From Tepidamorphus gemmatus (lineage in GTDB: Bacteria > Pseudomonadota > Alphaproteobacteria > Rhizobiales > Tepidamorphaceae): a stretch of DNA of 64,000 bases. A program made the translations under genes and the position numbers. Of the stretch, positions 40,210-48,178 are shown in pieces (the first letter of the stretch is position 1; the number at the start of each line of letters is the position of its first letter). The stretch covers positions 124,001 through 188,000 of the forward strand of contig NZ_SMAK01000001.1 in assembly GCF_004346195.1 (NCBI RefSeq), in the 5' to 3' direction. The notes under the pieces were generated by a model that did no database searches, had not been told where the DNA came from, and saw nothing but the letters and a program-made list of their open reading frames with translations.

Positions 40210-40335
40210 ATGAAGATCAGGAACTCGCTCAAGTCCCTCATCAAGCGGCACCGCGGCAACCGCATCGTACGTCGCAAGGGACGCGTGTACATCATCAACA
40301 AGACCAACCGCCGCTACAAGGCGCGACAGGGCTGA
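40210..40335 (+). CDS. rpmJ: Ribosomal protein L36, zinc-free form
   Basis: This 41-residue, strongly basic protein ([15 protein letters not shown] start, YKARQG end) is bacterial L36, a small 50S subunit protein. It has no cysteines, so it is the C-minus (YkgO-like) version that does not bind zinc; in some bacteria this form replaces the zinc form under zinc limitation, while many alphaproteobacteria have only this one. ATG 40210 follows AGGA closely. It sits in a gap between yqaA and the TPR gene under its own promoter. Confidence 0.93.
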   Translation: MKIRNSLKSLIKRHRGNRIVRRKGRVYIINKTNRRYKARQG

Positions 40336-40440
40336 AGCGGCAGGCATGTCCTAGGTAGCCTGCCGGACGGTCGATCACGACGTCGGGAGGCGTCTTCGCC
40401 GGGCATTGACCCGCCGTTGGCGCTGCCCCATGCTTGCGCC

Positions 40441-41064
40441 ATGCCCTCGACGTTCACACGCTGCTGTCCGCGCCTCGGCGCAGCCCGCGTGGCCGCTGGC
40501 CTGATAGGCGCTCTCCTCCTGTCGGCGTCGGTCTCGGCCGAACCTGAGACGACCGGGCCCGGCATCTCCGCTCCCGTCAGCCCCGCAGACATCGCCGAGA
40601 CCTTGCTCGACCAGCTCGCCGCTGCCGAGGACGAGGCGACGGCAAGGGCGCTCGAGACGCGCGTGCGCGAAATCTGGCAGCGCTCCGGGAGCGACACCGC
40701 CGACCTGCTGCTCGGGCGCGCGGGAAGCGCGTTCGAGCGCGAGGACTATGCCCGCGCCCTGCAGTATCTCGATACCATCGTGGCGCTTCGCCCCGACTTC
40801 GTCGAGGCCTGGAACATGCGGGCGACCGTCTACTACATGCTCGACGAGTACGACCTGTCGATGTCCGACATCGAACGGGTGCTGAGCCTCCAGCCCCGTC
40901 ACTTCGGTGCGCTGAGCGGCCTCGGGATGATCTTCCGCGAACTCAATCAGCCCCGCGAGGCGCTCGAAGCGTTCCGCAGGGCATTGGCAGTCAATCCATT
41001 CCTCGAAAACGCCCGAACGTCTGTCGATCGGCTCGAGGTCGAGGTGGAGGGACGGCCGATCTGA
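40441..41064 (+). CDS. Secreted tetratricopeptide-repeat protein
   Basis: The 207-residue product has a signal peptide (about 1-33, LIGALLLSASVSAEP) and about three TPR units from residue 90 on (ALQYLDTIVALRPDF, SMSDIERVLSLQPRH, ALEAFRRALAVNPFL). TPRs bind proteins, so this is probably a periplasmic adaptor. No enzyme domain is seen. ATG 40441 lacks a good ribosome-binding site; upstream TTG 40417 is in frame. Confidence 0.82.
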   Translation: MPSTFTRCCPRLGAARVAAGLIGALLLSASVSAEPETTGPGISAPVSPADIAETLLDQLAAAEDEATARALETRVREIWQRSGSDTADLLLGRAGSAFEREDYARALQYLDTIVALRPDFVEAWNMRATVYYMLDEYDLSMSDIERVLSLQPRHFGALSGLGMIFRELNQPREALEAFRRALAVNPFLENARTSVDRLEVEVEGRPI

Positions 41065-41142
41065 CGCCCCTCCGGGCATTGTCGGGCCGATGGACCTTGG
41101 CATAGTCTCCTTGCCGACACTGCTGGCGGATGGGTTTCCCAT

Positions 41143-42156
41143 ATGCGCATGATCCTCGCCGGGATTGCGGCAGTCGCGGTGCTGCTTGCTGGGTTCTGGA
41201 TCTATACGGCGATCCGTGCCGACAGCGTTGCCGCCGAGTTTGCACCGATCGGAAAGTTCGTCCGCATCGATGACGTTTCGTTGCACTATGTCGACGCCGG
41301 TGTGTCGGACGGTCCGGCCGTCGTGCTGCTGCACGGGGCATCGAGCAATCTGCGCGATCCGATGCTCGCGCTCGGCGACCGGCTGTCCGGCCGCTACCGG
41401 GTCGTGGCCGTGGACCGGCCTGGCAGTGGATGGAGCAGCCGCGGCAAGAACCCCGATGTCGCGCTGGCGTCAGTGCAGGCCGAGTACATCGTCGGGCTGC
41501 TCGACGCGCTCGGTATCGACCGCGCGATCTTCGTGGCGCATTCCTGGAGCGGCGCCCTGGCGCTGGAACTGGCGCTCGATCATCCGGAGCGGACGGCGGG
41601 CCTGGTGCTGATTGCGCCGGTCTCGCATCCCTGGCCAGGCGGCATCAGCTGGTACTACACGACGGCGACGCTGCCCGGCATCGGCTGGGTGTTCGTCCGA
41701 CTGCTGCCGTTGCCGCTCGGCGAGATGATGCTGGACGGCCTTGTCGCGGCGGCCTTCGAGCCGCAGACGCCGCCGCCGGACTATCCCAGGCGCGCCGGTG
41801 TCGAGCTGGTCCTGCGGCCGGAGGCGTTTCGTGCAAATGCCCAGGACGTCGTGCGTCTGCTGGATTTCGTGACAGCGCAATCGCCGCGCTATGGCGAGGT
41901 CGCCGTACCGACGTCGATCCTGGTCGGCAATGCCGACAGGATCGTCTCGCCTCGCTTCCACAGCCGGTTGCTGGCCGAGCAGATTCCGGGAGCCAAGCTG
42001 ATCACCTTCGACAAGGTCGGGCACATGGTCCATCACGCCGCGCCCGAAGCGGTGGCCGCGGAGGTCGACAGGGTCGCGGCAGCGGCGGCCGCCGGCGGCG
42101 GGCAGCGACCGGCCGATGACGGGCGGAGGCCGGCGGTAGAGGCTAGACCCCGCTGA
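41143..42156 (+). CDS. Membrane-anchored alpha/beta hydrolase
   Basis: The 337-residue protein has an N-terminal membrane anchor (residues 3-22) and an alpha/beta hydrolase domain. The oxyanion region is LLHGASSN, the nucleophile is in AHSWSGA, the acid in GNADRIV and the histidine in VGHMVHH. The substrate is unknown. The C-terminal 30 residues are Ala/Gly/Arg-rich. Its end overlaps the convergent pyk gene by 14 bp. Confidence 0.87.
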   Translation: MRMILAGIAAVAVLLAGFWIYTAIRADSVAAEFAPIGKFVRIDDVSLHYVDAGVSDGPAVVLLHGASSNLRDPMLALGDRLSGRYRVVAVDRPGSGWSSRGKNPDVALASVQAEYIVGLLDALGIDRAIFVAHSWSGALALELALDHPERTAGLVLIAPVSHPWPGGISWYYTTATLPGIGWVFVRLLPLPLGEMMLDGLVAAAFEPQTPPPDYPRRAGVELVLRPEAFRANAQDVVRLLDFVTAQSPRYGEVAVPTSILVGNADRIVSPRFHSRLLAEQIPGAKLITFDKVGHMVHHAAPEAVAAEVDRVAAAAAAGGGQRPADDGRRPAVEARPR

Positions 42157-43579
42157 GGCTCTCGCCACCGACGAAGGCGATCCGCAGCATGTTGGTGGCG
42201 CCCGGAGTTCCGAACGGAACGCCGGCGGTGATGATGATGCGCTGGCCGGGGCGGGCGAAGCCTTCCTGGTAGGCGATGCGGCAAGCGCGGTCGACCATGT
42301 CTGTCTCGTCGCGGGCATCCTCGGTCAGCACGCAGTGGAGGCCCCACACCAGCGCCAGGCGCCGTGCCGTCGCGGTGCTGGGCGTCAGGGCGACGATGGG
42401 TCGGTTCGGTCGTTCGCGGGCAGCGCGCAGGCCGGTCGCGCCTGACGAGGTATAGCAGACGATCGCCGGCAGGTTCAGCGTCGCGGCGACCTCGCGGGCC
42501 GCCGAACTGATCGCGTCGGGTCCGGTCGGCTCCGGGTCGGTGCGCTGGGCATGGATGATGTTGGGATAGTTGGGGTCGGCCTCCACCTTCTCGGCGATGC
42601 GGCTCATGGTGGCGACAGCCTCGACCGGATACTTGCCGACCGCCGATTCCGCCGAGAGCATGATCGCATCGGCGCCTTCGAAGACGGCGGTGGCGACGTC
42701 GGAGACCTCGGCACGGGTGGGAACCGGCGCAGCGATCATCGATTCCAGCATCTGCGTCGCCACGACCACCGGCCGGCCGGCGCGGCGGCAGGCCCGGGTG
42801 ATCTGCTTCTGCACGCCCGGAACCGCCTCCAGCGGCATCTCCACGCCGAGATCACCGCGCGCCACCATCAGTCCATCGGCCATCTCGATGATCTCCGCCA
42901 GCCGCTCGACGGCCGAAGGCTTCTCGATCTTGGCCATCACATAGGCGCGGCCGCGGACCATCTTGCGGGCCTCCGCCAGGTCCTCGGGCCGCTGCACGAA
43001 GGACAGCGCCACCCAGTCGATGTCGAGATTGAGGGCAGCCTCGAGATCGGATCTGTCCTTGTCGGTCATCGCGCCGAACGGCAGCACCGTGTCGGGCAGG
43101 CTCACCCCCTTCTTGTTCGACAGCCTGCCGCCGACCTCGACCTCGCAGTCGATACGCTTCGGCACCGCCTCGACCACCTTCAACCGGATGCGGCCGTCGT
43201 CGAGCAGGATCCGGTGCCCAGGCTCGACGGCCCGGAAGACGGGCGGATGCGGCAGGTAGACCCGATGCACGTCGCCGGCCTTGCGGGTGGTGTCGAGCGC
43301 GAAGCGCGCGCCGGCGGCGAGATCGACGGCGCCATCGGCGAAATCGCCTATCCTCAGCTTCGGACCCTGCAGGTCGATCAGGATGCCGATCGGCCGGCCG
43401 AGCTCCGCCTCAACTTCGCGGATGCGTCCGTGCAGCGTCTTCAACAGCGCATGCGAGGTATGGCTCATGTTGATCCGGAACACATCGACGCCCGCCTCGA
43501 ACAATGCCCGGATGCGTTCCGGGCTCGAGGACGCGGGACCGAGCGTGGCCAGAATCTTCGCGAAGCGCCGACGTCTCAT
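42143..43579 (-). CDS. pyk: Pyruvate kinase
   Basis: Pyruvate kinase makes ATP and pyruvate from phosphoenolpyruvate and ADP. The 478-residue product has the expected TLGPASSS start, NMSHTSH, DLQGPKLRIG, the catalytic-lysine and metal region MAKIEKPSAVERL, VARGDLGVEMP and VVATQMLESM. Length is normal. It is last in a minus-strand run with the EamA, glycerate kinase and DUF1036 genes, though 159 bp separate it from DUF1036. Confidence 0.95.
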   Translation of the reverse strand: MRRRRFAKILATLGPASSSPERIRALFEAGVDVFRINMSHTSHALLKTLHGRIREVEAELGRPIGILIDLQGPKLRIGDFADGAVDLAAGARFALDTTRKAGDVHRVYLPHPPVFRAVEPGHRILLDDGRIRLKVVEAVPKRIDCEVEVGGRLSNKKGVSLPDTVLPFGAMTDKDRSDLEAALNLDIDWVALSFVQRPEDLAEARKMVRGRAYVMAKIEKPSAVERLAEIIEMADGLMVARGDLGVEMPLEAVPGVQKQITRACRRAGRPVVVATQMLESMIAAPVPTRAEVSDVATAVFEGADAIMLSAESAVGKYPVEAVATMSRIAEKVEADPNYPNIIHAQRTDPEPTGPDAISSAAREVAATLNLPAIVCYTSSGATGLRAARERPNRPIVALTPSTATARRLALVWGLHCVLTEDARDETDMVDRACRIAYQEGFARPGQRIIITAGVPFGTPGATNMLRIAFVGGESLSGV

Positions 43580-43738
43580 CTCAATCCCGCCCTGTCCCCT
43601 TGCGCCGGTTCGAAGCCCTGTTGTGCGACAGCTCGTGCGGCCACGGAAGCCCGTGCCCCCGGAAACCGTTACCGAGCCGCTGAAATAGTCTTATGACGAA
43701 TCGGAGAGATCGGCCACAGGCCGCGTCCGCCGCCGCGA

Positions 43739-44218
43739 TCAGTCGCCGCCAGTGCCGTCCGAGGCCAGATTCGGATCCTGCAGCTGAACCGTCCAGCTCG
43801 ACTGTTCGTGCGTGTCGATCTCGAAGAAGCCGGTGCGCTGGTAGCCGCGTTCCTCGCAGCGCTCGATGCCGCGGATCGTGAACATCTGATCCTGGGTGCA
43901 CATGTAGGCCTCGCCGGCCCACTCGCCGCCGTGGTCGTAGTCGATCGCGTAGATGTAATAGTATCGCGACGCCAGGTTGCCGCGCAGGATCGTCTCGCAG
44001 GTGTTCGGGCCGACGTTCCACCAGCCCTCGGTCGCCCAGCCTTTCTCGTCCTTGTAGCCGATCGACAGGCCGATGCGGCCGGGTGTGGTGTTGCAGACGC
44101 GGAAATCCGCCTCGGCCTCGGCGGAGGCGCCAGCGAGCAGGCAGGCAGCGACCGCGATGGCCGCCAGAAGCCGCAGGGTACCGGTGGTGTGCCGTCGGAT
44201 CGTTGTCGAACGTATCAT
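43739..44218 (-). CDS. DUF1036 secreted protein
   Basis: The 159-residue product has a signal peptide (about 1-36) and a DUF1036 domain with conserved cysteine/aromatic features: FRVCNTTPGRIGLSIGYKD, the GWWNVGPNTCETIL stretch, and MCTQDQMFTIRGIERCEERGY. The family is conserved in Alphaproteobacteria and of unknown function. ATG 44218 is used; GTG 44233 is in frame with a slightly better AAGG site. It follows glycerate kinase by 43 bp. Confidence 0.88.
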   Translation of the reverse strand: MIRSTTIRRHTTGTLRLLAAIAVAACLLAGASAEAEADFRVCNTTPGRIGLSIGYKDEKGWATEGWWNVGPNTCETILRGNLASRYYYIYAIDYDHGGEWAGEAYMCTQDQMFTIRGIERCEERGYQRTGFFEIDTHEQSSWTVQLQDPNLASDGTGGD

Positions 44219-44261
44219 TACGCCGTTGATCACGCGCCTTGCCCCGGCGCGGAAGTTGGTC

Positions 44262-45560
44262 TCAACCCTCGCGCCTGTCAACGATGACGGCGCGCAGATC
44301 GTTGACGTTGGTGTAGGTCGGACCGGGCACCAAGAGATCGCCGAGCGCCTCGAAGAACCCGGTCGAATCGTTGTTGTCCAGATATGCGGCAGGATCGAGG
44401 CCGCGGGCTGCCGCCCGTCGCAACGTGTCAGGCGTGACCATCGCGCCGGCCGGATCGCTCGCCGCGCCGCCGCCGCCATCGGTCCCATCGGTATCGCCGG
44501 CAATGCCCCAGATGCCGGGAGCGCCGCCGAGCGCGATGGCCAGCGACAGAGCGAACTCCTGGTTCGGGCCGCCGCGTCCGCTGCCGCGCAGAGTAACCGT
44601 TGCCTCGCCGCCCGAAATGAGAGCCGTCCGGCGACCCTCGGCGGCGAGCCGCAGCGCGTGGGCCGCGTGGGTGGCGCCCAGTTCGCGCGCCTCGTCCTCG
44701 AGGTCGCAGCCGAGGACGAGTGTCTCGAAGCCCAGCGAGCGGGCAGCCGACTCCGCCGCCGCCACGGCCATCGCCGGGGTCGCGACCAGCCGGTATTCTG
44801 CCGTCGACAGGCGCGGATCGCCTGGCTTCGGGGTCTCGTTGCGCGGATCGAGGAGGGCGGCGGCGACGCCCGGATCGGGATCGATCCGGTAGCGGTCGAG
44901 CACCTCCCTCGCCTCCTCCAGGCTGGTCGGATCGGCAACGGTCGGGCCCGATGCGATCGCGGCCGGATCGTCATGCGCGACGTCCGAAATCGCCAGCGTC
45001 AGCACCGGCGCCGGCCAGGCAGCGGCGGCGAGGCGGCCGCCCTTGATCCGTGACAGATGCCGGCGGACCGTGTTGATCTCGCCAATCCGCGCGCCGGAGC
45101 GGAGCAGGGCGCGGGTGAGGGCCTGCTTGGCCGCCAGTCTCACCCCGTCCGTCGGAGCGATCCAAAGGGCAGAGCCGCCGCCGGACAGCAGCACCAGCAC
45201 GAGGTCGTCGGGACCGGCGCTGCGGGCGAGCGATAGCGCCTCGCCCGTCGCCGCCACGCCGGCATCGTCCGGCACCGGGTGGCCGGCCTCACGCATCCGG
45301 ATGAGCCTGGTCGGACGGCCGTAGCCGTAGCGGGCGACAGCGGTGCCGACGAGACGATTCGCCGGCAGGCCGAGATCGTCGAGATAATGGCGCTCGGCGG
45401 CCACGGCCATGCTGCCTGCTGCCTTGCCGGCGGCAAGCAGGACGATCCGCCCCTTCGGCGGCGGTGGCAGGTGCGGCGGCAGACAGGTGTCGGGATGGGC
45501 GGAATCGACCGCCGCATCATAGAGTGCGCGCAGGGCGGCACGGAGATCGGGTGTCGTCAT
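44262..45560 (-). CDS. Glycerate 2-kinase (TtuD/GckA family)
   Basis: The 432-residue product is a class II (MOFRL-type) glycerate kinase converting D-glycerate to 2-phosphoglycerate, as in the serine cycle and glyoxylate use. Motifs are LLAAGKAAGSM, LLSGGGSALW near 130-139 and GGPNQEFALSLA near the C-terminus. It overlaps the EamA gene stop by 4 bp (ATGA), so the two form an operon, and pyk lies downstream, which keeps lower-glycolysis functions together. Confidence 0.92.
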   Translation of the reverse strand: MTTPDLRAALRALYDAAVDSAHPDTCLPPHLPPPPKGRIVLLAAGKAAGSMAVAAERHYLDDLGLPANRLVGTAVARYGYGRPTRLIRMREAGHPVPDDAGVAATGEALSLARSAGPDDLVLVLLSGGGSALWIAPTDGVRLAAKQALTRALLRSGARIGEINTVRRHLSRIKGGRLAAAAWPAPVLTLAISDVAHDDPAAIASGPTVADPTSLEEAREVLDRYRIDPDPGVAAALLDPRNETPKPGDPRLSTAEYRLVATPAMAVAAAESAARSLGFETLVLGCDLEDEARELGATHAAHALRLAAEGRRTALISGGEATVTLRGSGRGGPNQEFALSLAIALGGAPGIWGIAGDTDGTDGGGGAASDPAGAMVTPDTLRRAAARGLDPAAYLDNNDSTGFFEALGDLLVPGPTYTNVNDLRAVIVDRREG

Positions 45561-46477
45561 GCTCGGGCCGATCTGCGCGGGCGGCGCGGGCGGGCGATCC
45601 AGATTCCGGCGAAGATCGCCGCGCTGCCAAGCGCCTGCAGCCAGGTCAGATGCTCGCTGAGCACCAGCCAGCCGAACAGCGCGGCGGCGACGCCTTCGAG
45701 GAGGATCACCACCGAGGAGAATGCGGCGGGCAGCGTGCCAAGTGCCACCGCCAGCAGACCCTGGCCGCCGACGTGACTGACCAGGGCCAGCGCCGCCAGC
45801 ATCATGACGCCGGTCATCGACGAGGGAAACAGCGTCGGCTCCAGGACGAGTGCGATTACCAGCAGGATCGCGGCCGTGACGCAGGATGACTGGAAGATCA
45901 GCCGGCCCGCGCCATAGTGCCGTCGCGCCGGCCGCACCGCGAGGATGTAGGCGCCAAAGAAGGCCGCGGTGATCAGACCGTAGGCATCGCCGAGCAGATG
46001 GGAGGGTGCGAAGCTGTAGCTCGATCCTAGCAGGAAGCCGGCGCCGACGACACCGAGGCCGAGACCGAGCACGACCTCGCGTCCGACCGCCTCACGCAGC
46101 ACCAGCCAGGACCCCGCCACGACCATCACCGGGGCAAGCGCGGCAAGGAAGGTCGCATTGGCCACCGTGGTGTTCATGATGGCGAGGTGCCAGAAGAACA
46201 GGTCGCCAGCGAACAAGGCACCGACAACCACGACGCTGCGGCCGAACCAGGGCGCATCGGCCGCCGTGCTGCGCGCGTCGAACTGCATCCACGCGTAGAG
46301 CGCGGGCAGCGCCAGCGCCACCCGCCAGAACGCGCTGGCAAAGGGACCGACCTCGGCAAGGCGCACGAAGACCGGCGAAATCCCCATGGCGAACGCGCCG
46401 AGGACCAGCGCGCCGAAGGCGAGGGCGGCGGCTCTGCCGTCCTGTGTCCCGACGTCGGTTTCCGCCATTCCGCTCAT
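45557..46477 (-). CDS. EamA/DMT family transporter
   Basis: The 306-residue inner-membrane protein has ten predicted helices in two EamA repeats, with the typical TTVANATFLAALAPVMV and VVILLEGVAAALFGWLVLSE at the ends of each half. The substrate is unknown; the glycerate kinase partner hints at an organic acid or amino acid exporter but this is weak. ATG 46477 has GGAG 5 bp upstream. Confidence 0.9.
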   Translation of the reverse strand: MSGMAETDVGTQDGRAAALAFGALVLGAFAMGISPVFVRLAEVGPFASAFWRVALALPALYAWMQFDARSTAADAPWFGRSVVVVGALFAGDLFFWHLAIMNTTVANATFLAALAPVMVVAGSWLVLREAVGREVVLGLGLGVVGAGFLLGSSYSFAPSHLLGDAYGLITAAFFGAYILAVRPARRHYGAGRLIFQSSCVTAAILLVIALVLEPTLFPSSMTGVMMLAALALVSHVGGQGLLAVALGTLPAAFSSVVILLEGVAAALFGWLVLSEHLTWLQALGSAAIFAGIWIARPRRPRRSARA

Positions 46478-46593
46478 GCCATCTCCGCCGTCCGCGCATT
46501 GCCGGAGCCCGCACATTGCCGTCGGCCGCGCTATGTCCTAGAAGAGCGCACTCCATAGGACAACGCGCCGTTTCCGTCACGCAGATTCGCCAG

Positions 46594-47421
46594 ATGCCTC
46601 AAGCCGTAGAGCGCCGCCCCGACACGGCGGCGCAAACAGCGCCGACGGAGCCGACACTGGCGTACGAGACGATCCCGGGCGATCCGGCAACCGGCTGGCT
46701 GCTGGTGTGCGACCATGCCAGCAATTGGATACCGGAGCGCTATGCGGGCCTTGGCCTGCCGCCGGAGGAGCTTGAGCGCCATATCGCATACGACATCGGC
46801 GCGGAGGGTGTGACCCGGCGGCTGGCTGCGCGGCTGGGTGCACCGGCGGTGATGTCGCGATTCTCGCGACTGCTGATTGATCCGAACCGCGGCGACGACG
46901 ATCCGACACTGGTGATGCGGCTGTCGGATGGTGCAGTCGTGCCGGGCAACGCCCGCATCGACGCGGTTGAGCGGAACTATCGCATCAGGACGTTCTACGA
47001 TCCCTACCACCGGGCGGTGACGGCGGCGATCGACGCCGCACTTGCCGCCGGCCATCCGCCCGCGATCGTATCCATCCACAGCTTCACGCCGTTCTGGCGC
47101 GGCGTGCGCCGGCCCTGGGAGATCGGCATCCTGTGGGACGAGGATCCGCGTCTGGCGGTGCCGATGATCGAGCTGCTGCGTGCCGACCGGTCGCTGACGG
47201 TGGGCGACAACGAGCCCTATTCCGGACGCCTCAAGGGCGACACGATGTATCGCCATGCGACGCTGCGCGGCCTTGCCCATGCGCTCATCGAATACCGGCA
47301 GGACCTGATCGCCGATGCCGAGGGCCAGGCGCACTGGGCGGCGCGGACGGCAGCGGTGCTCGAACGTCTTGCCGGACGCGAGGGGCTGCACGACATACGA
47401 CCCAGAGCATCCGCGCAGTAG
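46594..47421 (+). CDS. N-formylglutamate amidohydrolase family protein, second copy
   Basis: This 275-residue paralogue differs strongly from the copy at 31526. It has LLVCDHASNWIPERY (about 37-51), LLIDPNRGDDDPTL, IHSFTPFWRGVRRPWEIG and DNEPYSG, the pattern of the shorter NFGAH branch. The CDHAS and IHSFTP segments would carry zinc ligands. It is divergent from EamA and followed by DUF1244 after 22 bp. ATG 46594 is the only nearby ATG and has no strong ribosome-binding site. Confidence 0.85.
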   Translation: MPQAVERRPDTAAQTAPTEPTLAYETIPGDPATGWLLVCDHASNWIPERYAGLGLPPEELERHIAYDIGAEGVTRRLAARLGAPAVMSRFSRLLIDPNRGDDDPTLVMRLSDGAVVPGNARIDAVERNYRIRTFYDPYHRAVTAAIDAALAAGHPPAIVSIHSFTPFWRGVRRPWEIGILWDEDPRLAVPMIELLRADRSLTVGDNEPYSGRLKGDTMYRHATLRGLAHALIEYRQDLIADAEGQAHWAARTAAVLERLAGREGLHDIRPRASAQ

Positions 47422-47443
47422 GCCGCGGCAGATGGAGCGTGCG

Positions 47444-47761
47444 ATGAGCGAGATCGACGAGACGGTTCGAACCGAGCTCGAGGCGGCGGCGTTCCGCAGG
47501 CTGGTCGAGCATCTCAGGGCGCGGCCGGACGTGCAGAACATCGACCTCATGAACCTGGCCGGGTTCTGCCGGAACTGCCTGTCGAACTGGTATCGCGAGG
47601 CCGCCGAGGCACGGGGTCTCCAGATCGACCGGGAGGCGAGCCGCGAGATCATCTACGGAATGCCTTACGCCGAGTGGAAGGCGAAGTATCAGACCGAGGC
47701 GAGCGCGGATCAGCAGGCTGCCTTTGCCCGCAGCCAAGCGGCAAGCCACAAGGATCACTGA
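47444..47761 (+). CDS. DUF1244 family protein
   Basis: The 105-residue product matches the DUF1244 family, with its conserved core DLMNLAGFCRNCLSNWY (Cys42, Cys45) and YGMPYAEWKAKYQ. The CxxC could bind metal. Function is unknown. ATG 47444 has GGAG 6 bp upstream; ATG 47432 is in frame but lacks a site. It is 22 bp after the amidohydrolase and 41 bp before gapR. Confidence 0.88.
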   Translation: MSEIDETVRTELEAAAFRRLVEHLRARPDVQNIDLMNLAGFCRNCLSNWYREAAEARGLQIDREASREIIYGMPYAEWKAKYQTEASADQQAAFARSQAASHKDH

Positions 47762-47802
47762 CGGCCGCCGTGGCGGCCATTGCAATTGGAACGGAGGGAT
47801 GA

Positions 47803-48057
47803 ATGAGCGAGGTCGAGGCCGTCGCACGCGACCAGTTGCGTTCGATCGTTCAGAGGATCGAACGGCTGGAGGAAGAGAAGAAGGCGCTCGCCGACGATAT
47901 CCGTGACGTGTATGCCGAGGCGAAGGCCAACGGCTTCGACACCAAGGCGTTGCGCACGGTGGTCCGCCTGCGCAAGCAGGACGCGGCGGAACGCCAGGAG
48001 CATGAGGCGATCCTGGCGACCTATATGGTGGCGCTTGGCATGGTCGCTGGCGAATAG
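47803..48057 (+). CDS. gapR: Nucleoid-associated protein GapR (DUF2312)
   Basis: GapR binds AT-rich and overtwisted DNA ahead of replication and transcription complexes in Caulobacter and relatives. The 84-residue product shows the family pattern: a long coiled-coil ([19 protein letters not shown]), [25 protein letters not shown] and a C-terminal helix. ATG 47803 is preceded by GGAGGG. It ends before a strong terminator, which closes the amidohydrolase-DUF1244-gapR run. Confidence 0.94.
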   Translation: MSEVEAVARDQLRSIVQRIERLEEEKKALADDIRDVYAEAKANGFDTKALRTVVRLRKQDAAERQEHEAILATYMVALGMVAGE

Positions 48058-48093
48058 CGCCGCGGCGGCCGGCAGCACGACATCGGCAAGAAT

Positions 48094-48120
48094 AAGGGCG
48101 GCCCGCAGGCCGCCCTTTCT
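48094..48120 (+). terminator. Terminator after gapR
   Basis: AAGGGCGGCC (48094-48103), loop CGCA, GGCCGCCCTT (48108-48117), then TCT and further T-rich repeats. A strong stem. Confidence 0.85.
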
Positions 48121-48159
48121 GTTGGCACCCTTTTTGTTGGCACCCTTTTTGTTGGCAAG
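48115..48159 (+). repeat. 15-bp tandem repeat, three copies
   Basis: The unit CTTTTTGTTGGCACC occurs three times (48115-48129, 48130-48144, 48145-48159), the first with one change and the last ending AG. It begins in the tail of the gapR terminator, so the T tract has been multiplied. Confidence 0.85.
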
Positions 48160-48178
48160 GACTGTCGCGACCGGGCCG

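Noticed and set aside
44219-44974. Upstream extension of the DUF1036 frame through the glycerate kinase gene
   Set aside because: The DUF1036 protein has its own signal peptide starting at 44218, and the upstream part is an out-of-frame reading of glycerate kinase.
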